A DNA stretch of 64,000 nucleotides from an uncultured Alphaproteobacteria bacterium. GTDB taxonomy: Bacteria; Pseudomonadota; Alphaproteobacteria; Methylaequorales; Methylaequoraceae. The position numbers were made by a program, and so were the translations under genes. The notes under the pieces are model-generated. The model saw only the letters and a list, made by a program, of their open reading frames with translations, ran no database searches and was not told the DNA's origin. The stretch lies in the NCBI GenBank assembly GCA_902550225.1, contig CACCYL010000008.1, forward strand, positions 1-64,000. Reading direction: 5' to 3'. Below are positions 1-9,288 of the stretch, in pieces (the stretch's first letter is position 1; each line of letters opens with the position of its first letter).

Positions 1-243
1 ACTACAGCCATTCAATCAGCACTTGGGGAGATGTCCGCAGGTTTGCAAGCACTAAAAGGACACCAAAATGCTAACTATTCACTGGCTGCAAACTTTGAAG
101 CTGCTGCTGCGCGTATTTCTGATACAGATTTTGCTAGATCATCTGCAAATCTTGCAAAATTTTCAATTTTGAATCAGTCTGCGATGGCAATGGTTTCACA
201 AGCTAACCAAGCACAATCTGCTGTTCTCGCTGTATTACAGTAA
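1..243 (+). CDS. Flagellin, C-terminal part (5' end outside window)
   Basis: Frame open from base 1; C-terminal DTDFARSSANLAKFSILNQSAMAMVSQANQAQSAVLAVLQ is a typical flagellin D0 helix. Confidence 0.93.
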   Translation, partial: TTAIQSALGEMSAGLQALKGHQNANYSLAANFEAAAARISDTDFARSSANLAKFSILNQSAMAMVSQANQAQSAVLAVLQ

Positions 244-264
244 GAGATACAGATATAAAAGAAT

Positions 265-300
265 AAAAGGGGGAGCTACATTAGCTCTCCCTTTTTTTTT
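265..300 (+). terminator. Rho-independent terminator after first flagellin
   Basis: GGGGGAGCTA-CAT-TAGCTCTCCC hairpin followed by a T run. Confidence 0.9.
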
Positions 301-440
301 ACCTTATAATTTCAAGTTATTCACAAAATTTCCATAGGACATTAAAAAATAGTCAAAAAAATAACACTAAATATTGTAAAAATTTGCATTCCAATCCCTA
401 TATTTTGTTAATTTCATGAATATTAGTAAATCTGTTTTAT

Positions 441-456
441 TGGCATTGTAATTGCA
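441..456 (+). promoter_or_regulatory. Sigma-54 (-24/-12) promoter of flagellin gene
   Basis: TGGCATTGTAATTGCA: GG-N10-GC spacing as in TGGCAC-N5-TTGCW; predicted +1 near 467, ATG at 492, SD AGGAG between. Confidence 0.8.
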
Positions 457-491
457 AAGATACAACGTGAAAAAATTTAGGAGAAATATAA

Positions 492-2051
492 ATGGTTAGC
501 GTAAGCACAGTAAATAGCCAAGCATCGCTAAAGCATATTATGAAAACAGAAAGAGAAATGCTCCAGGCAATGGAACGTATTTCTTCTGGAAGTAGAATTA
601 ATAATGCAGGTGATGATGCAGCTGGAGCAGCAATCAGTGATAGAATGTTAGCTACAGTTAGAGCTCTTGATATGTCAATAAGAAATGCATCAGATGTATT
701 ATCTATGGCTCAAGTAGCTGAAAGTGCAATTAATGAGCACTCTCAAGCATTACAAAGAATTAGAGAATTATCAATTCAAGCTGCAACAGACATATTGAAT
801 GCAGAACAAAGAATTTATTTACAAACAGAAGCAGATCAGTTGCTTCAAGAAATGGACAGAGTTGCAAGAGATACCACTTTTAATGAAATTGCTGTGCTAG
901 ACGGTACTTTTGCTGACAGACGTTTTCAAATAGGAACGCATGAACGAGAAAAAGCCGTAATCTCCGTGGCTAACATGAGAATAGATAAAATTGGTGCCTT
1001 TCAAAGCTCAACCAGTATGGATGAAGCAGGGACTGCTGGCAACCTAGCATCTGAAGGTGTTGTTGGTGCTAATAAAGCAGGAGCAGCTAGTAGGGTAACT
1101 ACAAATGATGACTTGACGATTACAGGTTTGGTTGGTCAAGCAACCGTAGGTCTTTCAGGCGGGGAATCAGCTAAAAGAATAGTCGAGTTAGTTAATAATA
1201 AATTTGATAATACAGGTGTAAGTGCTACTGCCACCACAACAATTAAAATTGAGGTCAATAGTAGTGATGCAGCCGGAGATCACGTCGTCGGATTTAATTT
1301 ATATGGTAAGAATACTGACGCTCAAGCTATTTCAGCTACAATTTCAGTTGGCTCAACCACAGCTGCCTCAGATCTAAGTAATCTGAGAGATGCAATAAAT
1401 GCTTATAGTGCCAATACCGGTATTAGAGCTACTTTAAGTGCAGATAAAACTAACATTATAATAGTTCAAGATGAAGGTGAAGATGTAGTTATTGAAGATG
1501 TAGATTTTGCAACTGTGACAAATGGAAATACAAAGTTTACATTTACCGCTATGTCTCAAGACCAAACTGATGAAGCAGCAACCCAGATTACAACAGTAAC
1601 TGATACACAACATGGAGCAAGTACGGATAGTGTTCGTTTTACTGGTCAAATTACATTTCATTCATCACAGACATTTACTATATCTGCTACTGCAGGACAA
1701 GGACTTTTCGAAGCCGCACCAGGCACGGCTACGTTAAATAAGGTTTCTACTATTGATATCAGAACTGTTTCTGGTGCTGTTGATGCATTAAAAGTAATAG
1801 ATAGGGCACTAGATAGAGTCCATATGGAACGTGCAAAGTTCGGAGCTATAATGAGTAGAATGAATGTTGTGATTGATAACCTCACCAATGTTTCTACAAA
1901 TCAAAAAACTTCTAGATCTCGAATAGTAGATGCTAATTTTGCAGCAGAATCAGCTAGATTGGCAAAATCACAAATTCTTCAACAGTCTGGAATGAATATG
2001 ATTTCTCAAGCATCACGAACAATGCAAAATGTACTAATTTTATTCCAGTAA
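492..2051 (+). CDS. Flagellin
   Basis: N-terminal ERISSGSRINNAGDDAAGAAISDRM and C-terminal DANFAAESARLAKSQILQQSGMNMISQAS flagellin signatures. Confidence 0.96.
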   Translation: MVSVSTVNSQASLKHIMKTEREMLQAMERISSGSRINNAGDDAAGAAISDRMLATVRALDMSIRNASDVLSMAQVAESAINEHSQALQRIRELSIQAATDILNAEQRIYLQTEADQLLQEMDRVARDTTFNEIAVLDGTFADRRFQIGTHEREKAVISVANMRIDKIGAFQSSTSMDEAGTAGNLASEGVVGANKAGAASRVTTNDDLTITGLVGQATVGLSGGESAKRIVELVNNKFDNTGVSATATTTIKIEVNSSDAAGDHVVGFNLYGKNTDAQAISATISVGSTTAASDLSNLRDAINAYSANTGIRATLSADKTNIIIVQDEGEDVVIEDVDFATVTNGNTKFTFTAMSQDQTDEAATQITTVTDTQHGASTDSVRFTGQITFHSSQTFTISATAGQGLFEAAPGTATLNKVSTIDIRTVSGAVDALKVIDRALDRVHMERAKFGAIMSRMNVVIDNLTNVSTNQKTSRSRIVDANFAAESARLAKSQILQQSGMNMISQASRTMQNVLILFQ

Positions 2052-2081
2052 AAAAAAACTAAATTGGGACGTTAGTATGAT

Positions 2082-3749
2082 ATGACCTCAGTTAATAACA
2101 GACCTGAAATTCTTTCTAAACTCGGTGTTGGTTCAGGATTAGATACGAGCGCTTTAATTGAAACTTTGGTTGAAGCTGAGATCGCTGGTCCAAAGGAGCA
2201 ACTTGAAAAAAGAGAATCAGATTTTTCTGCGCGAATTTCAGCCTTTTCACAAATTAAAAATAATTTAAAAGTTTTTAATGATAATTTAGCAATTATACAA
2301 AGCAATAACTCACTTGGGTATCAAGGCACAACCTCTGATTCTACAATTGCAACATTTTCAGCTAACGGAAACTCAGCTGCTTCGGCAATAAATTCTCAGC
2401 TAACAGTAAGCTCCTTAGCTACAGCTCATACACTTACTGGTCCAACGCTTTCTTCACCTAATAATACTGTTGGAGCTAGAACATTATCGATTACGTTTGG
2501 AACCTGGTCTGCAGATCCCACACAGGGAGGAGGACAGACCCACACCTCAAATGGTATGACAGCAATTTCAGTAACTGCCTCATCTACAACAACATTGAAT
2601 CAATTTCGAGACATGATCAACAATGCTGCAACAGATTCGAACAATGACGGAGAACAGGACGTTATTGCGTCGGTATTATATGATGGATCAAATTATATGC
2701 TGTCAATAAAAAGTCAGTTTGGTGCGGCTAATGAAATGAAGATTACCGATAATCATGCATCATCTCCAGTATATGCATACGATACAACAGATGGAGCTCA
2801 ACTCACGCAGAGGGTTGCAGGAACAGATTCTAGTTTTACAGTTGACGGAGTCAGTATGACAAGGGATTCAAATAGAATCGACGATTTATTTTCCGGCATG
2901 ACATTAGATTTATTGAAAACGTCCGGATCAGCAATCACAATTAAAAGTGAAGTAGATTTGGATGCAGCTCAAACGTCAATTCAGGATTTTGTGACAACTT
3001 ACAATGATGTAATGGCATCATTAGAAAATTTGAGAGTTGCAAACGATGAGGATGAAAATTCTGGAATATTGGCAGGTGACTCATTATTAAGAAGTATTCA
3101 AAATGATATGAGGTCAGCAAATGGAACTGCAATCAATGGATACGAAGGTGGCCCTTATTATTTGTCGAATCTTGGTGTTAGAACTAATAGGGACGGAACA
3201 TTGACTTTTGCAGATGCTGATGCACTTGAAAGAACATTTAAAAGTAACCCCAATTCACTATTGGCTTTTTTTAAAGATCAAATTGTTAGTGATAATCCTG
3301 ATATTAATCCATTGAGATATAGTATTTCTGATACTACTCCTGGATCATATGCTGTAAATGTAAGTTCTGGTTCTGGTACTATTGGCGGTGTTTCTGCTTC
3401 AGTTTCAGGAACAACATACTCAGTTTCGTCAGGAGATCCGAACGGATTAGCTCTTACTATTACAGCAAGTGATACATCAGGAACAATTCACTATGGTAGA
3501 AGTTTTATTTCAGAATTGCAGGACAAATTAGATGTTTATATCAAATTTGATGGATTGATACAAACCAGTTTAGACGGTTCAAAAAGTCGTCTTAGAGAGA
3601 TTGAAGATAAAAAATTAGCTCTTGATGAACGAATTGAAGCATTGTATGCAAGGTATCAAACACAATATTCTGCAATGGACAGCGTTATTGCAGGACTTAA
3701 TGAAACATCAGACCTATTAAAGAATGCATTCAAATCTGGTAAGGATTAA
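2082..3749 (+). CDS. fliD: Flagellar filament capping protein FliD
   Basis: LGVGSGLDTSALIETLVEAEIAGPKEQLEKRESDFSARISAFSQIKNNL N-terminus; C-terminal RLREIEDKKLALDERIEALYARYQTQYSAMDSVIAGLN. Confidence 0.93.
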   Translation: MTSVNNRPEILSKLGVGSGLDTSALIETLVEAEIAGPKEQLEKRESDFSARISAFSQIKNNLKVFNDNLAIIQSNNSLGYQGTTSDSTIATFSANGNSAASAINSQLTVSSLATAHTLTGPTLSSPNNTVGARTLSITFGTWSADPTQGGGQTHTSNGMTAISVTASSTTTLNQFRDMINNAATDSNNDGEQDVIASVLYDGSNYMLSIKSQFGAANEMKITDNHASSPVYAYDTTDGAQLTQRVAGTDSSFTVDGVSMTRDSNRIDDLFSGMTLDLLKTSGSAITIKSEVDLDAAQTSIQDFVTTYNDVMASLENLRVANDEDENSGILAGDSLLRSIQNDMRSANGTAINGYEGGPYYLSNLGVRTNRDGTLTFADADALERTFKSNPNSLLAFFKDQIVSDNPDINPLRYSISDTTPGSYAVNVSSGSGTIGGVSASVSGTTYSVSSGDPNGLALTITASDTSGTIHYGRSFISELQDKLDVYIKFDGLIQTSLDGSKSRLREIEDKKLALDERIEALYARYQTQYSAMDSVIAGLNETSDLLKNAFKSGKD

Positions 3750-3809
3750 AAACTAAATATTTTTACAATTCTGTCGTTTAAATTACTGAATAATTTATTT
3801 GGAGCAGTA

Positions 3810-4208
3810 ATGAAAAACGATTTAAAAGATATAAAGGGCTTATTTGTACTCGACAATCGAGAGGCGACACTCGAAGGTATCGAAAAAATTAAAAAAGCAA
3901 TTATTTACACTTCTAAGCAGATCAAGCAACTACATGATGGTGTTGTTGAAGAAAAAAATATTCCAACAATGTGCACAGCAATCATTAATAATTTCTTCTG
4001 GCTTGTCGATACCCTCGATAAGAGTAAAGAATCTCAACTAACTAAAGATTTAGATTATCTCTACAAACATTGTTTATTTTCAATAATAAGAGTTAGAGAT
4101 TTTAATGATTATGATTTTGTACCTGGATGCGTCAAAGTCTTAGAGGATATCTCAGAGAGTTGGGACAGAGTCTCACTTGCAGCAGACAAAGCTGAAGCTT
4201 TTGGTTAA
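3810..4208 (+). CDS. FliS-like flagellar chaperone
   Basis: 132 aa, helical, FliS-like size and pattern, directly after fliD. Confidence 0.55.
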   Translation: MKNDLKDIKGLFVLDNREATLEGIEKIKKAIIYTSKQIKQLHDGVVEEKNIPTMCTAIINNFFWLVDTLDKSKESQLTKDLDYLYKHCLFSIIRVRDFNDYDFVPGCVKVLEDISESWDRVSLAADKAEAFG

Positions 4209-4214
4209 TTATGA

Positions 4215-4979
4215 ATGTCCCTAGCACTCTATCCAGCAATTAAATTAGGAGAAACATCAGCCAAAATAAGAAGGTCGATTTCACGACTTACCACTGGGCT
4301 GAATATTCTCGCTGGTTCGTCAGCAGGTGACATGTCTCAGGGTGTGGGACTCAAGGCCAAAGGAAAATCAAATCAACAAGTAGTTTCCTCTGCACAAGTA
4401 GCATTAGATTTGCTTTCAAGTGCTGAATCTGCACTCATTGAATTGGCGGCATTAGCCACAAGATTAAGGGAAATAGGAATTGCAGATACAAATTCAACAA
4501 ATGATGCATCAGATACTGCGGCATTAAATGCAGAAGCAATTTCAGTCAGCGACTCCATAGATGCAATAGTATCTTCTGCAAAATTTCATAACATTGCAAT
4601 TCTTGGCACAAGCGCAAAAACTTTCGATGTAACCAGGGATGCAGACGGCAACACAACAACTATAAAAACTACAGATGGTATTACTGCTACGAATGTATCT
4701 GATGCCACTGGTTCAAACTCAACAGCTGATACAGCAATAGGAGAAATACAAACCTCACTGGGTCATGTTTCTGGTCATTTAACTTCAGTGGGTGGATTTC
4801 AGAATACCGCAAGTGCATTAGCTTCAATTGAATTAGAGTCGGCAGCGAGATTAATGGATACAAACTTTGCAGTTGAAACAGCAAAGTTGATGAAAAATAC
4901 TTTAATACAAAAATATGCAACAAGTATGGTCACTAAAGCTAATGAAGTTGAAGAAAATAAAAAGTTATTAATTCTCTAA
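4215..4979 (+). CDS. Divergent short flagellin
   Basis: RSISRLTTGLNILAGSSAGDMSQGVGLKAK and MDTNFAVETAKLMKNTLIQKYATSMVTKANE resemble flagellin termini. Confidence 0.8.
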   Translation: MSLALYPAIKLGETSAKIRRSISRLTTGLNILAGSSAGDMSQGVGLKAKGKSNQQVVSSAQVALDLLSSAESALIELAALATRLREIGIADTNSTNDASDTAALNAEAISVSDSIDAIVSSAKFHNIAILGTSAKTFDVTRDADGNTTTIKTTDGITATNVSDATGSNSTADTAIGEIQTSLGHVSGHLTSVGGFQNTASALASIELESAARLMDTNFAVETAKLMKNTLIQKYATSMVTKANEVEENKKLLIL

Positions 4980-5021
4980 ACAATTAGAATCTTAGTCGTT
5001 TAATATTTTAGAAAAGGAGTA

Positions 5022-5408
5022 ATGGAAATGGAAAAACAAAATATTACAAAAAAAGTTGAGGAAAAAAATGAACTTAGTTCAAAAGAAAGACATAATATAA
5101 TTCTAAAATTATATAAAGGATTAAGTGACAATCTTGAAGAATTAAACAAATCAAAAGATAAAAAGGGATCTAATGCCACACAGATTGCATACAAAGTGGA
5201 TAGAATTGCATCTGGCCTTCAGGTTACATTAGACTTTAGCAATGAAGAATCAAAGAGTATAAGTGAAAACTTTAGAGAACTATACAGGCACATAAGATTT
5301 GCAATGAAAATGATTTACGAAAAACAAGAATATGTTCTCTTAGACTCTTCAAGAGAAATTGCAAAAACGCTTTATCAATCTTGGGCTAAAATCAAACCCT
5401 CTATTTAG
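5022..5408 (+). CDS. FliS-like flagellar chaperone
   Basis: IILKLYKGLSDNLEEL...VDRIASGLQVTLDF...ISENFRELYRHIRFAM matches FliS layout. Confidence 0.65.
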   Translation: MEMEKQNITKKVEEKNELSSKERHNIILKLYKGLSDNLEELNKSKDKKGSNATQIAYKVDRIASGLQVTLDFSNEESKSISENFRELYRHIRFAMKMIYEKQEYVLLDSSREIAKTLYQSWAKIKPSI

Positions 5409-5447
5409 TGTTTGTTATTTTTTTTCAATACCATAGAATGTTAATTC

Positions 5448-7154
5448 ATGGTTGGAAAAATAATTTCGGTAATTCTGACTGGACTAGTTGTTGGATCATC
5501 TGTTGCAGTACTAGTCCAGATTTTTCTTTACTCAATTAATTCTTTATCTAATATATTTAGGACAGACTTTACTGATTTAGTCAATCAACAACACTTTAGT
5601 ATAAACGAATTAGTCATAAAGATTATTTTTTTCTTTTTGATTGTACCTTTTTTGGTAGGACTTTTAGTTGGAATAATAAGAAACTTTACAAAAGGAAAAA
5701 GATGGCATGGTCCCCCAGATGTTATTTTATCGGTCCATAAAGATGACGAGGAATTAAATGTTAAATCAGGTTTTTTAACATCAATAGCATCAATTTTATC
5801 AATATCATGCGGAAGTTCTGTTGGACAGTATGGACCACTGGTTCATTTTGGTGGGACCATTGGCGCAGAAATAAAAAAACTATTTTCCTATGCACCTGAT
5901 TATAAAATTTTAGTCAGTTCTGGAGTAGCTTCTGCAATTTCTGCTGGTTTTGGAGCACCTTTAGCTGGTTTAATTTATGCACGTGAAGTGGTACTTCGCC
6001 ATCAATCTTTAGCGAGTTTTTCACCCATTTTATTGTCGTCAATTATTTCTTATTTTTTTACAGTAGAAATTTTTGAATATGAACCATCATTAAATATTCC
6101 AACTGTCACAGGAAATAATGCAATAAATGTAATTGTAATAATTCTAGCGGGAATATTTGCAGGTCTCTTAGCAAGTTTATATTCATATTTGTTAACTAAT
6201 AAAAATTTTAATTTTCTCAATAATGTAGGTTCGAAATCATATTTAACCCCTGCATATGCTGGAGTAATTTGTGGTATAGTTGCCATTAAGTTTCCCGAGG
6301 TGACCGGTATCGGATCTCAAACAATTAATGATTTATTAAATAATAAAATAACATTAAATCTTGCTTTAATATTTTTAGTTTTGAAATTGTTTTTAACTAC
6401 TTTGTGTATAAGGATGGGTCTTGTGGGGGGTATATTTGCTCCAGCGTTATTTTTAGGTGCAAGTTTAGGAGTGGTTTCTGCTGGTTTGGGAACACTTCTT
6501 TCAGAGAATGTTAATCCCTTTTTAATAATTTTATCTTCAATGGCTGCATTAGGAAGTTGTATAATTGGAGGGCCAATTGCAAATGTACTGATAGTTTTTG
6601 AGTTAACGTCTAATTATCAGGCTGCACTATCTGCAGGAGTGTGTATCGTTGTTGCGACAATAGTTTCATCGCAATTGATTGGCCAATCAACATTTGACCA
6701 ACTTTTAAACAACCGTAACATAGACATTACAGTAGGAAGAGACATTTTATTTCTGCAAAGAAAAAAAATTAAAGAAATTGTTGATAAAGATTTTCTTAAA
6801 ATTGATGGAAATATTACGGTCAAAGAAGCCATCGAAATGTTTAAAACTTTTGAGTGCAGTGAAGCATACTATGTTGGTTTGAATGATAAACTTTTAGGTA
6901 AACTCTCTTTGCCAAAATTACTATCGTACAATAACGATTTAAAAATTAAGGACATAAAAAAAACTAAGTTTTTAAAAATCAATGATGATGAAGATTTATC
7001 AAAAACGATTCAAAAATGTAAAGATTTCGTAGGTGAATCGATACCTGTTGTCGACAATAAAGGAAAAATAATAGGCATTTTTAGTGAAAACGATCTTTTT
7101 GTGAGTTATCTTGAGGCAGAGGAATTTAGAGCTGACGTGGAGACTAAATCCTAA
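5448..7154 (+). CDS. ClC-family chloride channel/antiporter with C-terminal CBS domains
   Basis: CGSSVGQYGPLVHFGG, GFGAPLAGLIYAREV, GGIFAPALFLGASLG ClC motifs; CBS-like tail. Confidence 0.93.
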   Translation: MVGKIISVILTGLVVGSSVAVLVQIFLYSINSLSNIFRTDFTDLVNQQHFSINELVIKIIFFFLIVPFLVGLLVGIIRNFTKGKRWHGPPDVILSVHKDDEELNVKSGFLTSIASILSISCGSSVGQYGPLVHFGGTIGAEIKKLFSYAPDYKILVSSGVASAISAGFGAPLAGLIYAREVVLRHQSLASFSPILLSSIISYFFTVEIFEYEPSLNIPTVTGNNAINVIVIILAGIFAGLLASLYSYLLTNKNFNFLNNVGSKSYLTPAYAGVICGIVAIKFPEVTGIGSQTINDLLNNKITLNLALIFLVLKLFLTTLCIRMGLVGGIFAPALFLGASLGVVSAGLGTLLSENVNPFLIILSSMAALGSCIIGGPIANVLIVFELTSNYQAALSAGVCIVVATIVSSQLIGQSTFDQLLNNRNIDITVGRDILFLQRKKIKEIVDKDFLKIDGNITVKEAIEMFKTFECSEAYYVGLNDKLLGKLSLPKLLSYNNDLKIKDIKKTKFLKINDDEDLSKTIQKCKDFVGESIPVVDNKGKIIGIFSENDLFVSYLEAEEFRADVETKS

Positions 7155-7491
7155 AATCAATACTATTTTTTTGTTGTTTTGAAGTAGTTTTTAGTGAGGA
7201 TATCATGAGATACTTTGTTATGCTCTCGTTATGAAAGTATATTGGACTAAAAAGTTCCCTTGATTTTAGAAACGCTTCAGTACTGATCCCGTTACTTGGT
7301 GCTAATTTTGGGCTATAAATCTTTTTTTTTAGTAATTCTGAGTTTTCTCTATTATAAGAGCTTAAATTATGATTATCTCCGACTTCTCTAATAATATTTC
7401 TATTATTAACTGGATGTGGCATACCTTTTGCTACATTATCAACAAATTGATTAGCAATTGGATCAACATAGTTATAATTTGGATTGATCAT
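7144..7491 (-). CDS. Hypothetical protein between ClC gene and flagellar chaperone gene
   Basis: 115-aa ORF, no recognised family; overlaps the ClC stop by 11 nt. Confidence 0.45.
   Translation of the reverse strand: MINPNYNYVDPIANQFVDNVAKGMPHPVNNRNIIREVGDNHNLSSYNRENSELLKKKIYSPKLAPSNGISTEAFLKSRELFSPIYFHNESITKYLMISSLKTTSKQQKNSIDFRI
7417..7432 (+). promoter_or_regulatory. Sigma-54 promoter candidate for the fliS/fliT-like pair
   Basis: TGGCATACCTTTTGCT, exact GG-N10-GC spacing, 76 nt upstream of the 7508 ATG. Confidence 0.65.
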
Positions 7492-7507
7492 TTAGGAATA
7501 ATAACCT

Positions 7508-7909
7508 ATGAAACTAAGTCAAGCAAAGAAATATTACAAAAAAAGTCAAAATGACGGTTTGGAAAACGTTAATCCATTCGAAATTTTTAAAAAAATTAAT
7601 TATGAGCTTCTTAGATCGTTAAAGATTGTTTCTCAAAAAATTAATGAAAAGACGATTGATGATGTAAGACAAAAAAACTTCACAAAAGCTCTTACAATAA
7701 TCTATACACTTCAGACAAGTCTTGATTTTGATAAAGAATTAAAATTATCCTCTGATTTATTCAGATTTTATGAATATTGCAGAAAAAAACTTATTGAGGG
7801 AATCACAAGTCTTAAAAGTAAAGAAATTATGAAATCAGCCGTTAATTTAGATAAGATGTTTGATTTTAATTATATTCAATCAGATGAGGAAATAAATGCT
7901 ATCAGATAA
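7508..7909 (+). CDS. fliS: Flagellar chaperone FliS-like
   Basis: NPFEIFKKINYELLRSLKIV...ALTIIYTLQTSLDF...SSDLFRFYEYCRKKLIEG resembles FliS. Confidence 0.75.
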   Translation: MKLSQAKKYYKKSQNDGLENVNPFEIFKKINYELLRSLKIVSQKINEKTIDDVRQKNFTKALTIIYTLQTSLDFDKELKLSSDLFRFYEYCRKKLIEGITSLKSKEIMKSAVNLDKMFDFNYIQSDEEINAIR

Positions 7910-8228
7910 ATTTGTACAAGAGGATTTGTCAAGTAATGAAAATTTGTCGAAACAAATTATAAGACTCGAAGAATTAAGTATATCGATGACAAGCTTAATT
8001 GAAAGCGGTAATTCTCATAAAATTGCTCATTTAGAAAAAATTAGACAGAAAATTCTCAAGGATATTATTAAAAATAAAAAACCAATTTCAACTAATGACA
8101 AACCAAGGATTTCTAATATTTTTTTCCTTAATGATAAAATGATTGATTTAGTGAGACAACAGAAAACAGAGACACTAGGTAGAATTAAAAAAAAAATTAA
8201 GTTCTACAAATCTTATAAAGACATGTAA
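7896..8228 (+). CDS. FliT-like flagellar chaperone
   Basis: IIRLEELSISMTSLIESGNSHKIAHLEKIRQKILKDI resembles FliT; overlaps the fliS-like gene. Confidence 0.5.
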   Translation: MLSDKFVQEDLSSNENLSKQIIRLEELSISMTSLIESGNSHKIAHLEKIRQKILKDIIKNKKPISTNDKPRISNIFFLNDKMIDLVRQQKTETLGRIKKKIKFYKSYKDM

Positions 8229-8344
8229 TTTACAATTTATTTCATGAATTTATAAACGATTATTAATCCTTACTTTTTTTTAAATTAAGTAATACGGAGT
8301 GTTAAATTAAATATCACTTACTGTAATTTGATTTAAAAAATTTG

Positions 8345-9181
8345 CTAAATGGAAAAATTCATGTATTGCATTTGTGATCTTTTGTTAGCCAAAGGTTCAT
8401 AAATTACTTCTGATTTCGAGTTAAAAACTGGAAATCGATTCCACATGTTTAGAAGAAAATTAACATTCTTATTTTTATGATTTTTTGGAGGTTTAAACAT
8501 TAAGCCAATTTTAGGATTTTCACTATTTTTATGTTCAACATGAGTTTTTATTACCTCACAATTGTGTGTGATTAAAGTTACAAGTTTAACTTTTATTCCT
8601 GGTTTTAAGAAAATAGGGGATCGTTCTTGATGCTTTTGACTCCATCTGTAACCTGTTTCTGTTCTTTCATCTAAAGAGAAATTTTTTGCTTTTTTTACAA
8701 TGAATGAATTCTCTACGCCTGCAATAGACATCATCTTTCCTTTTTTACAATCAAAACCAGCATATATTAATATCTGCAAAAAGACCGGTAAAATTGTTGT
8801 TGAAATATGTCCTTCAACAAATGCTTCTGCTTCATGAGTTGGGCCAGAAATAACTAAATCACCTTCATCTTTTAAAATGTCGTAAATTTTGTCAAGAAAT
8901 GCACCCTGATTTCTTTGATGTTCAATTACATGAGAACAAAATATCATATCATATTTTTTCTTGAAATTAAAAGTATTGAAGTCTCCTCTAAATTCTGCTT
9001 TTTCTTCATATTTATCAATTAAATCAACAGATAATCCAAATGATCGCATTACTTCGCTGTGGTTTCCAAAGGCTCCACCAATGTCAAGGACCTCAAATTT
9101 TTTGGGAAATTTTTTTTTGGAAAGTAGATATTCTAATAAAGCAAACCCTCCCCAATCAAGTTTTGGAAAATTTTTTTTCAT
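8345..9181 (-). CDS. Class I SAM-dependent methyltransferase
   Basis: FEVLDIGGAFGNHSEVMRSFG motif I and YDMIFCSHVIEH; ATG at 9181 preferred over the TTG at 9208. Confidence 0.8.
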   Translation of the reverse strand: MKKNFPKLDWGGFALLEYLLSKKKFPKKFEVLDIGGAFGNHSEVMRSFGLSVDLIDKYEEKAEFRGDFNTFNFKKKYDMIFCSHVIEHQRNQGAFLDKIYDILKDEGDLVISGPTHEAEAFVEGHISTTILPVFLQILIYAGFDCKKGKMMSIAGVENSFIVKKAKNFSLDERTETGYRWSQKHQERSPIFLKPGIKVKLVTLITHNCEVIKTHVEHKNSENPKIGLMFKPPKNHKNKNVNFLLNMWNRFPVFNSKSEVIYEPLANKRSQMQYMNFSI

Positions 9182-9192
9182 AAATTTGTTGA

Positions 9193-9208
9193 GCAATATT
9201 AATGCCAA
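9193..9208 (-). promoter_or_regulatory. Sigma-54 promoter candidate for methyltransferase
   Basis: Minus-strand TTGGCATTAATATTGC, GG-N10-GC spacing; predicted +1 falls on the A of the ATG at 9181. Confidence 0.5.
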
Positions 9209-9288
9209 TTCTTTAAAAGATTCTTACTCTTTTCATTTTGTAATAATTTTGATATTTAGGGAGTAATGATTAATTAAAAGGAGAACAT

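Noticed and set aside
1434-1888. Antisense ORFs 1434-1661 and 1658-1888
   Set aside because: Opposite strand of a clear flagellin gene; no recognisable protein features.
4604-4617. TGGCACAAGCGCA in the short flagellin gene as a sigma-54 promoter
   Set aside because: Lacks TTGC at correct spacing; internal to the coding sequence.
8345-9208. TTG start at 9208 for the methyltransferase
   Set aside because: The extra codons coincide with the sigma-54 motif and add no recognised domain sequence; ATG at 9181 preferred.
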